From Variovorax gracilis (GTDB lineage: Bacteria > Pseudomonadota > Gammaproteobacteria > Burkholderiales > Burkholderiaceae_C), in the NCBI RefSeq assembly GCF_030317115.1, contig NZ_JASZYF010000003.1, positions 248,001-312,000 of the forward strand: a stretch of DNA of 64,000 nucleotides, written 5' to 3'. The notes under the pieces were generated by a model. It was not told the DNA's origin, searched no databases, and saw only the letters and a list, made by a program, of their open reading frames with translations. Positions 26,229 to 34,856 of the stretch are shown here, in pieces. Numbering within the stretch: position 1 is the stretch's first letter; the number at the start of each line of letters is the position of its first letter. The position numbers and the translations under genes are program-made.

Positions 26229-27953
26229 ATGAACTACCAGCCCCGCCCCGATGACGTGAGCTTCGTGTTGAACACGGTGCTCGGTGCCGCTCCGCGCCTG
26301 CGTGCCTTGCCGCCTTTCGCGGAGGTCGACGACGCGCTGCAGGCACAGGTCCTCGACGAGGCGGGCAAGTTCGTCGCCGAAGTCATCGCACCCGTGAACC
26401 GGACCGGCGACGAGGTCGGCTGCCGCTTCGTCGACGGCCGTGTCGTCACGCCGCCCGGATTTCGCGAAGCCTATGGCGCCTTCGTCGAAGGCGGCTGGCC
26501 AGCCCTTTCGGCAGCGACCGAAGACGGCGGCCAGGGCCTGCCCGCCGTGCTCGAAGCCATCCTCTTCGAATGGCTCAGTGCGGCCAACCACGGCCTCACC
26601 ATGGCGCCGGGCTTGCTGCATGGCGCCTACGAATGCCTCAAGCACCACGGCAGCGCGGAACTGAAGGAAGGCTATCTCTCGAAGATCGCCACCGGCGAAT
26701 GGCTGGCGACCATGTGCCTGACCGAGGCCCACGCCGGCAGCGACCTGGGCCAGGTGCGCACGCGCGCCATTGCGCAAGCCGACGGGAGCTATCGCGTGGC
26801 CGGCGGCAAGATCTTCATCTCGGGCGGCGAGCACGACCTGACCGACAACATCATTCACCTGGTGCTGTGCCGCCTCCCAGACGCGCCGGCCGGCCCCAAG
26901 GGCCTCTCGCTGGTGCTCGTGCCCAAGGTGTTGCGCGATGGTTCGCGCAACGCGGTGCATTGCGAGCGCATCGAGGAAAAGATGGGCCTGCACGGCAGCT
27001 CGACTTGCGTGATGCGCTTCGACGAAGCCACCGGCTGGCTGATCGGCGAGCCGAATCGCGGCCTCGCCGCGATGTTCGTGATGATGAACGCGGCACGCCT
27101 GCACGTCGCCCTCCAAGGCATCGGCCTGCTCGACGCGGCCTGGCAAAAAGCCGACGCCTATGCGCACGAACGGCGCCAGATGCGCGCCCCCGGCCCGGTG
27201 CCCGCCAGCCGCGGCGGCGAGGCGGCGGACCTCGTGGCCGAGCATCCGGCGATCCGCCGCATCCTCGACACGCAACGCGCCTGGATCGACGGCGCCCGCG
27301 TGATCGCCTACCGCACCGCCGTCCAGCTCGACGTCGCACGGCATGACGCCGACCCCAAGGTGCGCGAGCGCGCCCACCGCTGGTGTGCGCTCGTCACACC
27401 CGTGCTGAAGGCGGCCTGCACGCAGCAGGCCTTCCAGGGCGCGAGCGAATGCCTGCAGGTCTTCGGCGGCCACGGCTACGTGCGCGAATGGGGCATCGAA
27501 CAGGTCGTGCGGGATTCGCGCGTGACGATGATCTACGAGGGCACGAACGAGATCCAGGCCATCGACCTGCTCGTGCGCAAGGTGCTGGCCGATGGCGGCA
27601 CGGGCATGTCTGCCGTGCTGATCGAACTGCGCGACGAGCTCGACGCCTCGCGCGACATCGACGCCGACGTGCAGCGCCGGCTGGCGCAGCTTCGCTACCT
27701 CACCACCACGATCGCCATGGCCGCGCACGCCGATGCGGCGCTGCCCTTCGAAGTGGCCGACGACTACCTGCGCGTCGTGATGCTTGCCCTGCTCGCCTGG
27801 GCCTGGGCACGCATCGAACACGCGGCACCGGACGACGTCCGGTGGTCGGCTCCTGCCGCGGCCTTCCGTCGCTGGGCCCTGCCGGAGTTCGAAATGCGTC
27901 TCGGCATCGTCAAGCGGGCCTGCGAGTCCGTCACCGCAAACGCAGTCGCCTGA
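26229..27953 (+). CDS. Acyl-CoA dehydrogenase, long (DmdC-like) type
   Basis: The 574-aa flavoenzyme carries CLTEAHAGSDLGQVRT and FISGGEHDLTDN in the flavin region, FGGHGYVREWGIEQVVRDSRVTMIYEGTNEIQAIDLL near residue 425-445 and a C-terminal extension of about 120 residues. The extension and length fit the family of 3-methylmercaptopropionyl-CoA-type dehydrogenases. In this operon it may desaturate side-chain-saturated substrates such as dihydroferuloyl-CoA, feeding them into the same route. It starts 14 bp after the Bug gene. Confidence 0.87.
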   Translation: MNYQPRPDDVSFVLNTVLGAAPRLRALPPFAEVDDALQAQVLDEAGKFVAEVIAPVNRTGDEVGCRFVDGRVVTPPGFREAYGAFVEGGWPALSAATEDGGQGLPAVLEAILFEWLSAANHGLTMAPGLLHGAYECLKHHGSAELKEGYLSKIATGEWLATMCLTEAHAGSDLGQVRTRAIAQADGSYRVAGGKIFISGGEHDLTDNIIHLVLCRLPDAPAGPKGLSLVLVPKVLRDGSRNAVHCERIEEKMGLHGSSTCVMRFDEATGWLIGEPNRGLAAMFVMMNAARLHVALQGIGLLDAAWQKADAYAHERRQMRAPGPVPASRGGEAADLVAEHPAIRRILDTQRAWIDGARVIAYRTAVQLDVARHDADPKVRERAHRWCALVTPVLKAACTQQAFQGASECLQVFGGHGYVREWGIEQVVRDSRVTMIYEGTNEIQAIDLLVRKVLADGGTGMSAVLIELRDELDASRDIDADVQRRLAQLRYLTTTIAMAAHADAALPFEVADDYLRVVMLALLAWAWARIEHAAPDDVRWSAPAAAFRRWALPEFEMRLGIVKRACESVTANAVA

Positions 27954-27993
27954 GGGGCTCCCGGCAGCCCCGAAGGCAGTTACGCTCGGGGGC

Positions 27994-28476
27994 ATGGCAG
28001 TCTCCCGCAAGAAATCTCTTCCCGCGGCCCCCACCCAGGCGCCGCGATCCGATCGGCTGGACACCCGCGTGCTTGAAGCGCTCGTCGGCTACAACGCCCG
28101 GCGCGCCTGGCTCATCGTCAGCCAGGTGTTCTCGGACCGCATGGCCGCCTACGGGCTCAAGCAGGTCGACTTCTCGGTGCTGTCGCTGCTGGCGCACAAC
28201 CCGGGCGCCACGTCGCGGCAACTGTGCTCCACGCTGGACATCCTGCCGCCCAACCTCGTGAGCCTGATCGCGGGGATGGACAGCCGAGGCCTGATCGAGC
28301 GGCGGCCCCATCCGCACGACGGCCGCGCCATCGGCCTCTACCTGACGCCGGCCGGCGAGCAACTGGTGCGGGAGGCCGAGCAGACGGTGGTGCAGCTCGA
28401 AGCGGACGCCAGCGCGCGGCTGACTTCACGCGAGCGCGAGACGCTGATCCGCCTCCTGCAGAAGATCTACCACTAG
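27994..28476 (+). CDS. MarR family transcriptional regulator of the phenylpropenoate operon
   Basis: The 160-aa protein has a basic N-terminal tail and a winged helix: FSVLSLLAHNPGATSRQLCSTLDILPPNLVSLIAGMDSRGLIERRPHPHDGRAIGLYLTPAG, in which the DGRA wing is typical. MarR proteins such as CouR and FerR repress hydroxycinnamate genes and are released by the CoA thioester. Its place at the end of the operon, 40 bp after the dehydrogenase, suits autoregulation through the repeat at 21641-21667. Confidence 0.9.
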   Translation: MAVSRKKSLPAAPTQAPRSDRLDTRVLEALVGYNARRAWLIVSQVFSDRMAAYGLKQVDFSVLSLLAHNPGATSRQLCSTLDILPPNLVSLIAGMDSRGLIERRPHPHDGRAIGLYLTPAGEQLVREAEQTVVQLEADASARLTSRERETLIRLLQKIYH

Positions 28477-28494
28477 CCGCCTTGCAGCCAATGG

Positions 28495-28872
28495 CTAGAA
28501 GCGCTCGGTGAGCACCAGCACTTCGTGAACGGCACCCACGATCCGCTTCGGATCGGGGTAGTAGAGCTCGCCATTGAAGTCGTGCCGCGAGAACGCCTTG
28601 CGCGCCTCGGTGTAGCGCGCCTTTGCAGCCACGAAGCCGTTGCGCCGCCAGCTCGGCTGCACGGCCTCCAGGCGCGCCCAGTGCTCGGGACCGAGCGTGG
28701 GGCACAGCGGGATCGGCGTGGCGCGCTCGCGCAGAAGAAGCTCCCGCGCCTCGCGCGTGATCGGATCGAACTCCCGGGCCTTGTCGCGCCGACGCGCCAG
28801 GAGGTTGGAAAGAAAGGTCGCGCCGAAGAGGCTCAGCAGTGCGAGGCCGATGCCGAAGTCAATGGAAATCAT
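28495..28872 (-). CDS. Conserved hypothetical single-helix membrane protein
   Basis: The 125-aa protein has one N-terminal hydrophobic helix (IDFGIGLALLSLFGATFLSNLLA), then RRRDKAREFDPITREARELLLRERATPIPLCPTLGPEHW and a soluble C-terminal domain with HDFNGELYYPDPKRIVGAVHEVLVLTERF. I do not recognise the family. The next minus-strand gene upstream ends 15 bp away, so the two may be co-transcribed. It is convergent with the MarR gene, 18 bp apart. Confidence 0.7.
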   Translation of the reverse strand: MISIDFGIGLALLSLFGATFLSNLLARRRDKAREFDPITREARELLLRERATPIPLCPTLGPEHWARLEAVQPSWRRNGFVAAKARYTEARKAFSRHDFNGELYYPDPKRIVGAVHEVLVLTERF

Positions 28873-28887
28873 GCGTGCAAATGCAAG

Positions 28888-29157
28888 TCACCAGAACTTC
28901 CACCAGGGTGCCGCATTCGGCGAAGCCGCCGGCGGCAGCGTCTGAAGGCCCGTGTCGCGGATGCGGCGACGCTGTTCTGCCTCCAGCGCCTGGGCCAGGC
29001 GATGCGCGAGCTGGTCGCCTTGCATGGCGCGAATGCGCCACTCCGACGCGAGGTTCTGGAGCTCATCGTCCTGGAGAGCGGCGGGCGTCGTTGACGGTAC
29101 GGGCATGCCGAAATTCTGCACACGCCCAGGAGTCGCGGCAATCGTAGAGATTTGCAT
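28888..29157 (-). CDS. Small hypothetical soluble protein
   Basis: The 89-aa protein has no membrane segment. The central part (LQDDELQNLASEWRIRAMQGDQLAHRLAQALEAEQRRRIRD) is strongly helical and may form a coiled coil; the C-terminus ends APWWKFW. I do not recognise a function. Start ATG 29157; stop 15 bp before the next gene's start at 28872. It lies only 14 bp after the TauE gene on the same strand. Confidence 0.65.
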   Translation of the reverse strand: MQISTIAATPGRVQNFGMPVPSTTPAALQDDELQNLASEWRIRAMQGDQLAHRLAQALEAEQRRRIRDTGLQTLPPAASPNAAPWWKFW

Positions 29158-29171
29158 TACATCATCTGAGA

Positions 29172-29969
29172 TCAGGCGACGAATCCGTCCCATGTCAGCT
29201 TGAGCCCCGTCAGCAGCATGCCGAGGTAGACGAAGCGATAGAACCAGACGGGATCGATGCGACGCGCGATGCGAATGCCGACCCAAACGCCCAGCGGCGC
29301 GATCGGCAACAGCACGAGGGAGGTCGCCATGTTGCGCCAGTCGAGCAGGCCGAGCCATGCATAGGGCACCCATTTGCTCAGGTTCACGACGAAAAAGAAG
29401 TAGGCCATCGTGGCCGTGTAGGCCACCGGCGTGAGCCGCAGCGGGATGACGTACGCCGTCACCGGCGGGCCGCCCGCATGCGCGATGAAGCTGGTGAAGC
29501 CGCTGATGGTCGTCAGCACCGCACCGGCCGTCTTCGACGGCAGGGGGTCGGTTGCCCGCGGCGGGAACAGCACCCGCTGCGCAAGAAACAGCAGGGTGAA
29601 GACGCCGACGATGCCCGCCACGGTGTGCGCCGGCAGCACCTTGAAGAGCAGCGCGCCGATCACCGTGCCGACCAGGCCGCAGGGAATGAGAAACCAGAGC
29701 AGCCGGCGATCGAAGTCACGGCGAAAGGCAGCGATGCCCAGCAGATCCATCAACAGCAACACCGGCATCAGGATCGCCGCCGCCTGCGGCACGGTCACGG
29801 CCAGCGCCATGAGGGGAACAGCGAGAGAGCCGAAGCCGGCGCCGAAGCCGCTCTTGCTGACGCCGAGCATCAGCACGGCGGGAACGGCGACTGCATAGAA
29901 ATGCAGGTCGGTGATGATGGGGAGATTCAAAACGGGGGGAGGCGACTGCGGGAAGGCTACATTGTCCAC
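29172..29969 (-). CDS. TauE/SafE family sulfite/anion exporter
   Basis: The 265-aa membrane protein has about eight helices and the two TauE/SafE half motifs GVSKSGFGAGFGSLAVPLMAL (residues 36-56) and the second-half ISGFTSFIAHAGGPPVTAYVIP. Members export sulfite, sulfoacetate or other organosulfonates. The start is GTG 29969, 2 bp from the divergent ATG at 29972, with GAGGA 9 nt before it, inside the neighbour. A shorter TTG start at 29930 is possible and would give the promoter more room. Confidence 0.85.
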   Translation of the reverse strand: MDNVAFPQSPPPVLNLPIITDLHFYAVAVPAVLMLGVSKSGFGAGFGSLAVPLMALAVTVPQAAAILMPVLLLMDLLGIAAFRRDFDRRLLWFLIPCGLVGTVIGALLFKVLPAHTVAGIVGVFTLLFLAQRVLFPPRATDPLPSKTAGAVLTTISGFTSFIAHAGGPPVTAYVIPLRLTPVAYTATMAYFFFVVNLSKWVPYAWLGLLDWRNMATSLVLLPIAPLGVWVGIRIARRIDPVWFYRFVYLGMLLTGLKLTWDGFVA

Positions 29970-29971
29970 GC

Positions 29972-30898
29972 ATGAAGATCCTCGACGCCGACCAGACCCG
30001 CGCCCATCTCGACTTCGGACGTCTTGTGCCGGCGTTGCGCAAGGCCTTTGCCGGCGAAGCGACAGTGCCGACGCGGCATGTGCATACCGTCGAAGCGGGC
30101 AGCGATCGAGGCACCGTGCTGATCATGCCTGCGTGGAGCGAGGCAGGCTACCTCGGCATCAAGACCATCAACATCTTCCCCGGCAACAGCGCACGCGGCC
30201 TGCCTGGACTCCACGCGACCTACGTGCTCTATGACGCACACACGGGCGTGCCGCTGGCGCAACTCGATGGCAACGAGATCACCGCATGGCGCACCGCTGC
30301 GGCATCGGCGCTGGGTGCATCGTTCCTGGCGCGTTCGGATGCGAGGCGGCTGCTGGTGCTGGGCACCGGCCGCATCGCACGCCTGCTGCCGGCCGCGCAT
30401 GCAAGCGTGCGCGGCATCGACGAGGTGGTGGTGTGGAATCACCGGCCCGAGGGCGCGGAAGCGCTGGCGGCCCAGTGGCGCGCGGAAGGCTGGAATGCGC
30501 AAGCGGCCATCGATCTTGAACCGGCCGTTCGCGGCGCAGACATCGTGACCTGTGCCACCCTGGCCACTTCACCGCTCGTCAAGGGCGGATGGCTCGCGCC
30601 GGGCTCGCATCTCGACCTGATCGGCAGCTTCACGCCGCAGATGCGCGAAGCCGATCCGTCGTGCTTTGCCGGCGCGCGGACTTTCGTCGATACCGAAGAG
30701 GCTCTGGGGAAAGCCGGCGACCTGCTCGATGCGATGGCCGCCGGCACGCTGCGCGCGGACAGCGTGGTGAGTTTCACCGCCCTGTGTCGCGGCGCCCATC
30801 CAGGACGCACGGACGAGCACGAACGCACCGTGTTCAAGGCAGTGGGCAGCGCGCTCGAAGACCTGACCGCCGCCACACTGGTCTGGGAAGGCGCTTAG
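29972..30898 (+). CDS. Ornithine cyclodeaminase/mu-crystallin family protein
   Basis: The 308-aa protein has the family layout: N-terminal PTRHVHTVEAGSDRGTVLIMPAW, IKTINIFPGN (substrate-binding Lys), LDGNEITAWRTAAASALGASFLAR, and a Rossmann NAD loop LVLGTGRIARLLPAAHA. Members are ornithine cyclodeaminases, delta1-pyrroline-2-carboxylate reductases or imine reductases; which one cannot be read from sequence. It is head-to-head with TauE and its stop overlaps that of the convergent Bug gene (30895-30898). Confidence 0.87.
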   Translation: MKILDADQTRAHLDFGRLVPALRKAFAGEATVPTRHVHTVEAGSDRGTVLIMPAWSEAGYLGIKTINIFPGNSARGLPGLHATYVLYDAHTGVPLAQLDGNEITAWRTAAASALGASFLARSDARRLLVLGTGRIARLLPAAHASVRGIDEVVVWNHRPEGAEALAAQWRAEGWNAQAAIDLEPAVRGADIVTCATLATSPLVKGGWLAPGSHLDLIGSFTPQMREADPSCFAGARTFVDTEEALGKAGDLLDAMAAGTLRADSVVSFTALCRGAHPGRTDEHERTVFKAVGSALEDLTAATLVWEGA

Positions 30899-31893
30899 TC
30901 CAGCGAGACGTTGGCCTTGCGGATCACTTCGCCGAAGCGCTGGGTCTCGGTCTGCACGAACTGGTTGAACTGCTCGCGCGTCTGGGGGAAAGGCTCGTAG
31001 CCGAAGCTCTTGAACTTCTCCAGCACGTCCGGCTCCGCGAGCGCCTTCTCGATGTCGCGCTTGATCTTGTCGGTGACGGCCGCCGGCAGGCCCTTGGGCG
31101 CTGCGATGGCGTTCCAGCCGGTGACTTCGAAGCCCTTCGGACCGCCCGACTCGGCGACCGTCGGTACGTCCGGGAATGCGGACACACGCTGGGGCGCGGC
31201 CACCGCCAGGAAGCGCACCTTGCCCGCTCGCTGCAGCGGCCCGGCCGTGGCGCTGCTGCCCAGGGCGAAGGCCAGTTCACCGGTGGCGACCGAGGTGTAG
31301 AGCTGCGTCGTTTCCTTGTAGATCACATGCTCCATCTGTGTGCCGGTGGCTGATTCGAAGAGCTCCGAGCCCAGGTGCACGGGGTTGCCGACCGACCACG
31401 AGCCGTAGTTCAGTTTGCCGGGATTCGCCTTGGCGTCGGCGATCAGGTCACCGACCGTCTTGTACTTGCTGTTGGTCGGCACGGTGAAGAAGAAATAGGT
31501 CTTGAACAGCGGCAGCAGCGTGTCGAAATCCTTGCCGGCGTCGTACGGCAGCTTCTTGAACAGCGCGGGATAGGCGGCCAGGTGCACGTTGTCGAGCACG
31601 ATCAGGTCATGGCCGTCCTTGGCGCCGCGCTTGAAGGCGTCGATCGCGATGAAGCCGTTGCCGCCCGGCCGGTTTTCGACCACCACCGGCTGACCCCAGG
31701 CGCGCGACAGCTTGTCCGCGACCAGGCGCGCAACGCCGTCAGGCCCGCCACCCACCGGGAACGGCGTGATGATGCGCACCGGCTTGCTCGGGAACTGCTG
31801 CGCGCCGGCCGTGACGGGCAGCAAGGCGGCAGCCGCGAGCGCAAGCGCTGCGAGACCGAGTTGACGACGCTGGGAAGGCAATCTGAAGAACAT
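30895..31893 (-). CDS. Bug-family (TctC-like) periplasmic substrate-binding protein
   Basis: The 332-aa protein has a signal peptide ending TAGAQQ and the Bug pattern FPSKPVRIITPFPVGGGPDGVARLVADKL and VVENRPGGNGFIAIDAFK. It has no membrane-transporter partner in the window. It follows pcaF on the same strand after 140 bp with no clear terminator between, so it could be transcribed with pcaIJF and bind an aromatic acid or dicarboxylate. Its TAA stop shares bases with the TAG of the opposing gene. Confidence 0.88.
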   Translation of the reverse strand: MFFRLPSQRRQLGLAALALAAAALLPVTAGAQQFPSKPVRIITPFPVGGGPDGVARLVADKLSRAWGQPVVVENRPGGNGFIAIDAFKRGAKDGHDLIVLDNVHLAAYPALFKKLPYDAGKDFDTLLPLFKTYFFFTVPTNSKYKTVGDLIADAKANPGKLNYGSWSVGNPVHLGSELFESATGTQMEHVIYKETTQLYTSVATGELAFALGSSATAGPLQRAGKVRFLAVAAPQRVSAFPDVPTVAESGGPKGFEVTGWNAIAAPKGLPAAVTDKIKRDIEKALAEPDVLEKFKSFGYEPFPQTREQFNQFVQTETQRFGEVIRKANVSLD

Positions 31894-32033
31894 GAAATTT
31901 CCTTGGGCCGTGAGCCCGTTGAACTACGAGTGATGAAAACGGTAGCGCGCGGCGGCCTGCAGGCATGCACACGCGGCAAGGCCCGGACACACGCGATGCG
32001 CGGCCCAGGCCCTGAATGGATGGGATCAGACGA

Positions 32034-33239
32034 TCAGACGCGCTCGAGGATGACCGCGATGCCCTGCCCCACGCCGATGCACATCGTGCACAGCGCGTAG
32101 CGTCCACCGCCCTTGTGCAGCTGGTTGATCGCGGTGGTCGCAAGGCGAGCGCCGCTGGCGCCCAGCGGATGGCCCAGTGCGATCGCGCCGCCGTTGATGT
32201 TGACGCGCGCGTCGTCGTCCTTCAGCCCGAGCAGGCGCAGCACCGCGAGGCCCTGGGCGGCGAAGGCTTCGTTGAGTTCGATCACATCGATCTGGTCGAG
32301 CTTCAGGCCCGTGAGCTTGAGCACCTTCTCGGTCGCCGGCGCAGGGCCGATGCCCATGACGCGCGGCGGCACGCCGGCCGTCGCCATGCCCACCACCCGG
32401 GCGCGCGGCGTGAGGCCGTACTTGGCGGCATTCGCCTCGTCGGCGAGCAGCAGCGCCGCGGCGCCGTCGTTCACGCCGCTGGCATTGCCCGCCGTCACGC
32501 TGCCGTCAGGACGGACCACGCCCTTGAGCTTGGCGAGCGCTTCCAGGCTGGTGTCGCGCGGATGCTCGTCCTTGGAGACCACGATCGGATCGCCCTTCTT
32601 CTGCGCCACGGTGACCGGCACGATCTCCGCATCGAAGAAGCCCGACTTCTGCGCGGCCACGGCGCGCTGCTGCGACGCCAGCGCCATGCGGTCCTGCGCC
32701 TCGCGCTCGATCTTGTAGTCGGTCGCGACGTTCTCGGCCGTCTCGGGCATCGAGTCGACGCCGTATTGCGCCTTCATCAGCTTGTTGACGAAGCGCCAGC
32801 CGATCGTGGTGTCGTACACGGCGTTCGCGCGGCCGAAGGCGCTCTCGGCCTTGGGCATCACGAAAGGTGCACGGCTCATGCTCTCCACGCCGCCGGCGAT
32901 CATCAGTCCGGTCTCGCCGGCCTTGATGGCGCGGGCCGCTGTGCCGACCGCGTCCAGCCCCGAACCGCACAGGCGGTTGATCGTGCCGCCGCCGACTTCG
33001 AGCGGCAGCCCCGCGAGCAGCGCCGACATGCGCGCGACGTTGCGGTTGTCTTCGCCGGCCTGGTTGGCGCAGCCGTAGAGCACGTCGCTCACCGCTTGCC
33101 AGTCGACGTTCTTGTTGCGCTCCATCAAGGCCTTGAGCGGCACGGCGCCCAGGTCGTCGGCGCGCACGCTGGAGAGCGAACCGCCGTAGCGGCCGAAGGG
33201 GGTGCGAACGGCGTCGCAGATGAAGGCTTGGTTCGTCAT
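32034..33239 (-). CDS. pcaF: 3-oxoadipyl-CoA thiolase (beta-ketoadipyl-CoA thiolase)
   Basis: PcaF cleaves 3-oxoadipyl-CoA to succinyl-CoA and acetyl-CoA, the last step of the beta-ketoadipate pathway. The 401-aa thiolase has the acylated Cys in NRLCGSGLDAVGTAARAI (near residue 90), GGVESMSRAPFVMPKA, NEAFAAQGLA, NINGGAIALGHPLGASGAR and the second Cys in ALCTMCIGVGQGIA. The opening AFICDAVRTPFGRYGGSLSSVRADDLGA is typical of PcaF rather than general acetyl-CoA acetyltransferases. It lies 29 bp after pcaJ. Confidence 0.94.
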   Translation of the reverse strand: MTNQAFICDAVRTPFGRYGGSLSSVRADDLGAVPLKALMERNKNVDWQAVSDVLYGCANQAGEDNRNVARMSALLAGLPLEVGGGTINRLCGSGLDAVGTAARAIKAGETGLMIAGGVESMSRAPFVMPKAESAFGRANAVYDTTIGWRFVNKLMKAQYGVDSMPETAENVATDYKIEREAQDRMALASQQRAVAAQKSGFFDAEIVPVTVAQKKGDPIVVSKDEHPRDTSLEALAKLKGVVRPDGSVTAGNASGVNDGAAALLLADEANAAKYGLTPRARVVGMATAGVPPRVMGIGPAPATEKVLKLTGLKLDQIDVIELNEAFAAQGLAVLRLLGLKDDDARVNINGGAIALGHPLGASGARLATTAINQLHKGGGRYALCTMCIGVGQGIAVILERV

Positions 33240-33268
33240 GGTGTGTCTCTCGGTTCCGTTTTCCGTTG

Positions 33269-33916
33269 TCAGATGGCGATCGGCAGGCCGATCAGTTTTT
33301 CGAGTTCGGCATGCTCGAGGCCCTCGACCTTGTCGATCAGCTTCAGCCCCGACGGCGTGCATTCGATGGTCGCGAGGTCGGAATACACACGCTTCACGCA
33401 GCCGATGCCGGTCAGCGGATAGGTGCATTCGGCGACGATCTTGCTCTCGCCCTTCTTGGTGAGCAAATCCATCATGACCCAGGTCTGCTTGGCGCCGATC
33501 GCCAGGTCCATCGCACCGCCGACGGCAGGGATGGCGCCTTCCTCGCCCGTGCTCCAGTTCGCGAGGTCGCCGGTGGCGGAGACCTGGAAGGCGCCGAGCA
33601 CGCAGATGTCGAGGTGGCCGCCGCGCATCATCGCGAAGCTGTCGGCATGATGGAAGAACGCACCGCCCGGCAGCAGCGTGACGGGCTGCTTGCCGGCGTT
33701 GATGAGGTCGTAGTCCTCCTGGCCTTCGGCGGGCGCAGCGCCCATGCCGAGAATGCCGTTCTCGCTGTGCAGGATGACTTCGCGGCCGGCCGGCAGGTGG
33801 TTGGCCACCAGCGTAGGCTGGCCGATGCCGAGGTTGACGACGGCGCCGTCGAAGATGTCCTGCGCGACGCGCGCTGCGAGCTGGTCCTTGGTGCGGCGCT
33901 GGTAGGTTGAAGCCAT
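33269..33916 (-). CDS. pcaJ: 3-oxoadipate CoA-transferase subunit B
   Basis: This is the beta subunit of succinyl-CoA:3-oxoadipate CoA-transferase, 215 aa. It has VVNLGIGQPTLVANHL, the catalytic Glu loop HSENGILGMGAAP (near residue 50) and GGAMDLAIGAKQTWVMM. With PcaI it transfers CoA from succinyl-CoA to 3-oxoadipate. Start ATG 33916. It is separated from pcaI by 162 bp, most of which is an intergenic repeat. Confidence 0.94.
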   Translation of the reverse strand: MASTYQRRTKDQLAARVAQDIFDGAVVNLGIGQPTLVANHLPAGREVILHSENGILGMGAAPAEGQEDYDLINAGKQPVTLLPGGAFFHHADSFAMMRGGHLDICVLGAFQVSATGDLANWSTGEEGAIPAVGGAMDLAIGAKQTWVMMDLLTKKGESKIVAECTYPLTGIGCVKRVYSDLATIECTPSGLKLIDKVEGLEHAELEKLIGLPIAI

Positions 33917-33977
33917 TTCAGTTCTCCATCGAATTCGAGTGACGCGCCGCGAACACCGCGGCAAGCGAAGCGAAGGC

Positions 33978-34078
33978 CGTTCGGGAAACGCCGGGGAACC
34001 GGCTTCGCCGGGCCGCCGGTGTTGCCCCCGGCAGGGGGTGGGCGAAGCGACACACAGTGCGCGAAGCCTGGGGGCGAG
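33978..34078 (-). repeat. Stop-codon-fused GC-rich intergenic repeat, copy 2
   Basis: Read on the minus strand after the TGA of pcaI, it begins CTCGCCCCCAGGCTT, identical to the first 15 nt of copy 1 (16966-16980). It continues with a variable GCGCACTGTGTGTCGC segment, the hairpin CCCCCTGCCGGGGG, then CCGGCGAAGCCGG. It fills most of the gap between pcaI and pcaJ. The outer boundary at 33978 is approximate. Confidence 0.82.
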
Positions 34079-34774
34079 TCATTTCTTGAAGCCGCCGGCC
34101 TGCGTGGCGACGCGGTCGATCTTGACGATCTTGTTGACGAAGATGCCGGGCGTCACGATGGTCTCGGGGTCCATCTCGCCCAATTCGACGATCTCGTGCA
34201 CCGTGGCGATCGTGCGATCGGCTGCCATCGCCATGACGGGACCGAAGTTGCGCGCGGCCTTGCGGTAGGTCAGGTTGCCCCAGCGGTCGCCCTGCTCGGC
34301 CTTGATCAGCGCGATATCGCCGCGGATCGGGTACTCCAGCACGTACTGCTTGCCGTCGATCTCGCGCGTTTCGCGGTCGCCCGCCAGCTGCGTGCCGAAA
34401 CCGGTCGGGCAGAAGAAGGCGCCGATGCCGGCACCCGCCGCGCGAATGCGCTCGGCGAGGTTGCCCTGGGGCACCAGTTCGAGTTCGAGATTGCCGGAGC
34501 GGTAGAGGCCGTCGAACACCTGGCTGTCCGCCTGCCGGGGAAAGCTGCAGATGATCTTGCGCACCCGGCCGGCCTTGAGCAGCGCGGCGAGGCCGGTCTC
34601 CGCATTGCCGGCGTTGTTGTTGACGACAGTGAGGTCCTTGGCGCCCTGTTCGATCAGGCCGTCGATCAGTTCGTTGGGAATGCCGGCGGTGCCGAAGCCG
34701 CCGATCAGCACCGTGGAGCCGTCCTGGATGCCGGCCATGGCATCAGCGACCGAACGCGCGATCTTGTTGATCAT
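34079..34774 (-). CDS. pcaI: 3-oxoadipate CoA-transferase subunit A
   Basis: This is the alpha subunit of the CoA-transferase, 231 aa. It has TVLIGGFGTAGIPNELIDGL, LTVVNNNAGNAETGLAALL and FFCPTGFGTQLAGDRETREIDGKQYVLEYPI, all typical of the SCOT alpha family. Start ATG 34774. It is the first gene of pcaIJF and divergent from pcaR, whose operator lies between them. The pathway receives protocatechuate- or catechol-derived 3-oxoadipate; the upstream ring-cleavage genes are not in the window. Confidence 0.94.
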   Translation of the reverse strand: MINKIARSVADAMAGIQDGSTVLIGGFGTAGIPNELIDGLIEQGAKDLTVVNNNAGNAETGLAALLKAGRVRKIICSFPRQADSQVFDGLYRSGNLELELVPQGNLAERIRAAGAGIGAFFCPTGFGTQLAGDRETREIDGKQYVLEYPIRGDIALIKAEQGDRWGNLTYRKAARNFGPVMAMAADRTIATVHEIVELGEMDPETIVTPGIFVNKIVKIDRVATQAGGFKK

Positions 34775-34856
34775 GAAATCTGTCTCCGGGAAGGAAGAGG
34801 GAAAGCCGAACGCCTTGGCTTGCAGATTGTCCGACTGGAAATGCCCGCTGCGATAT

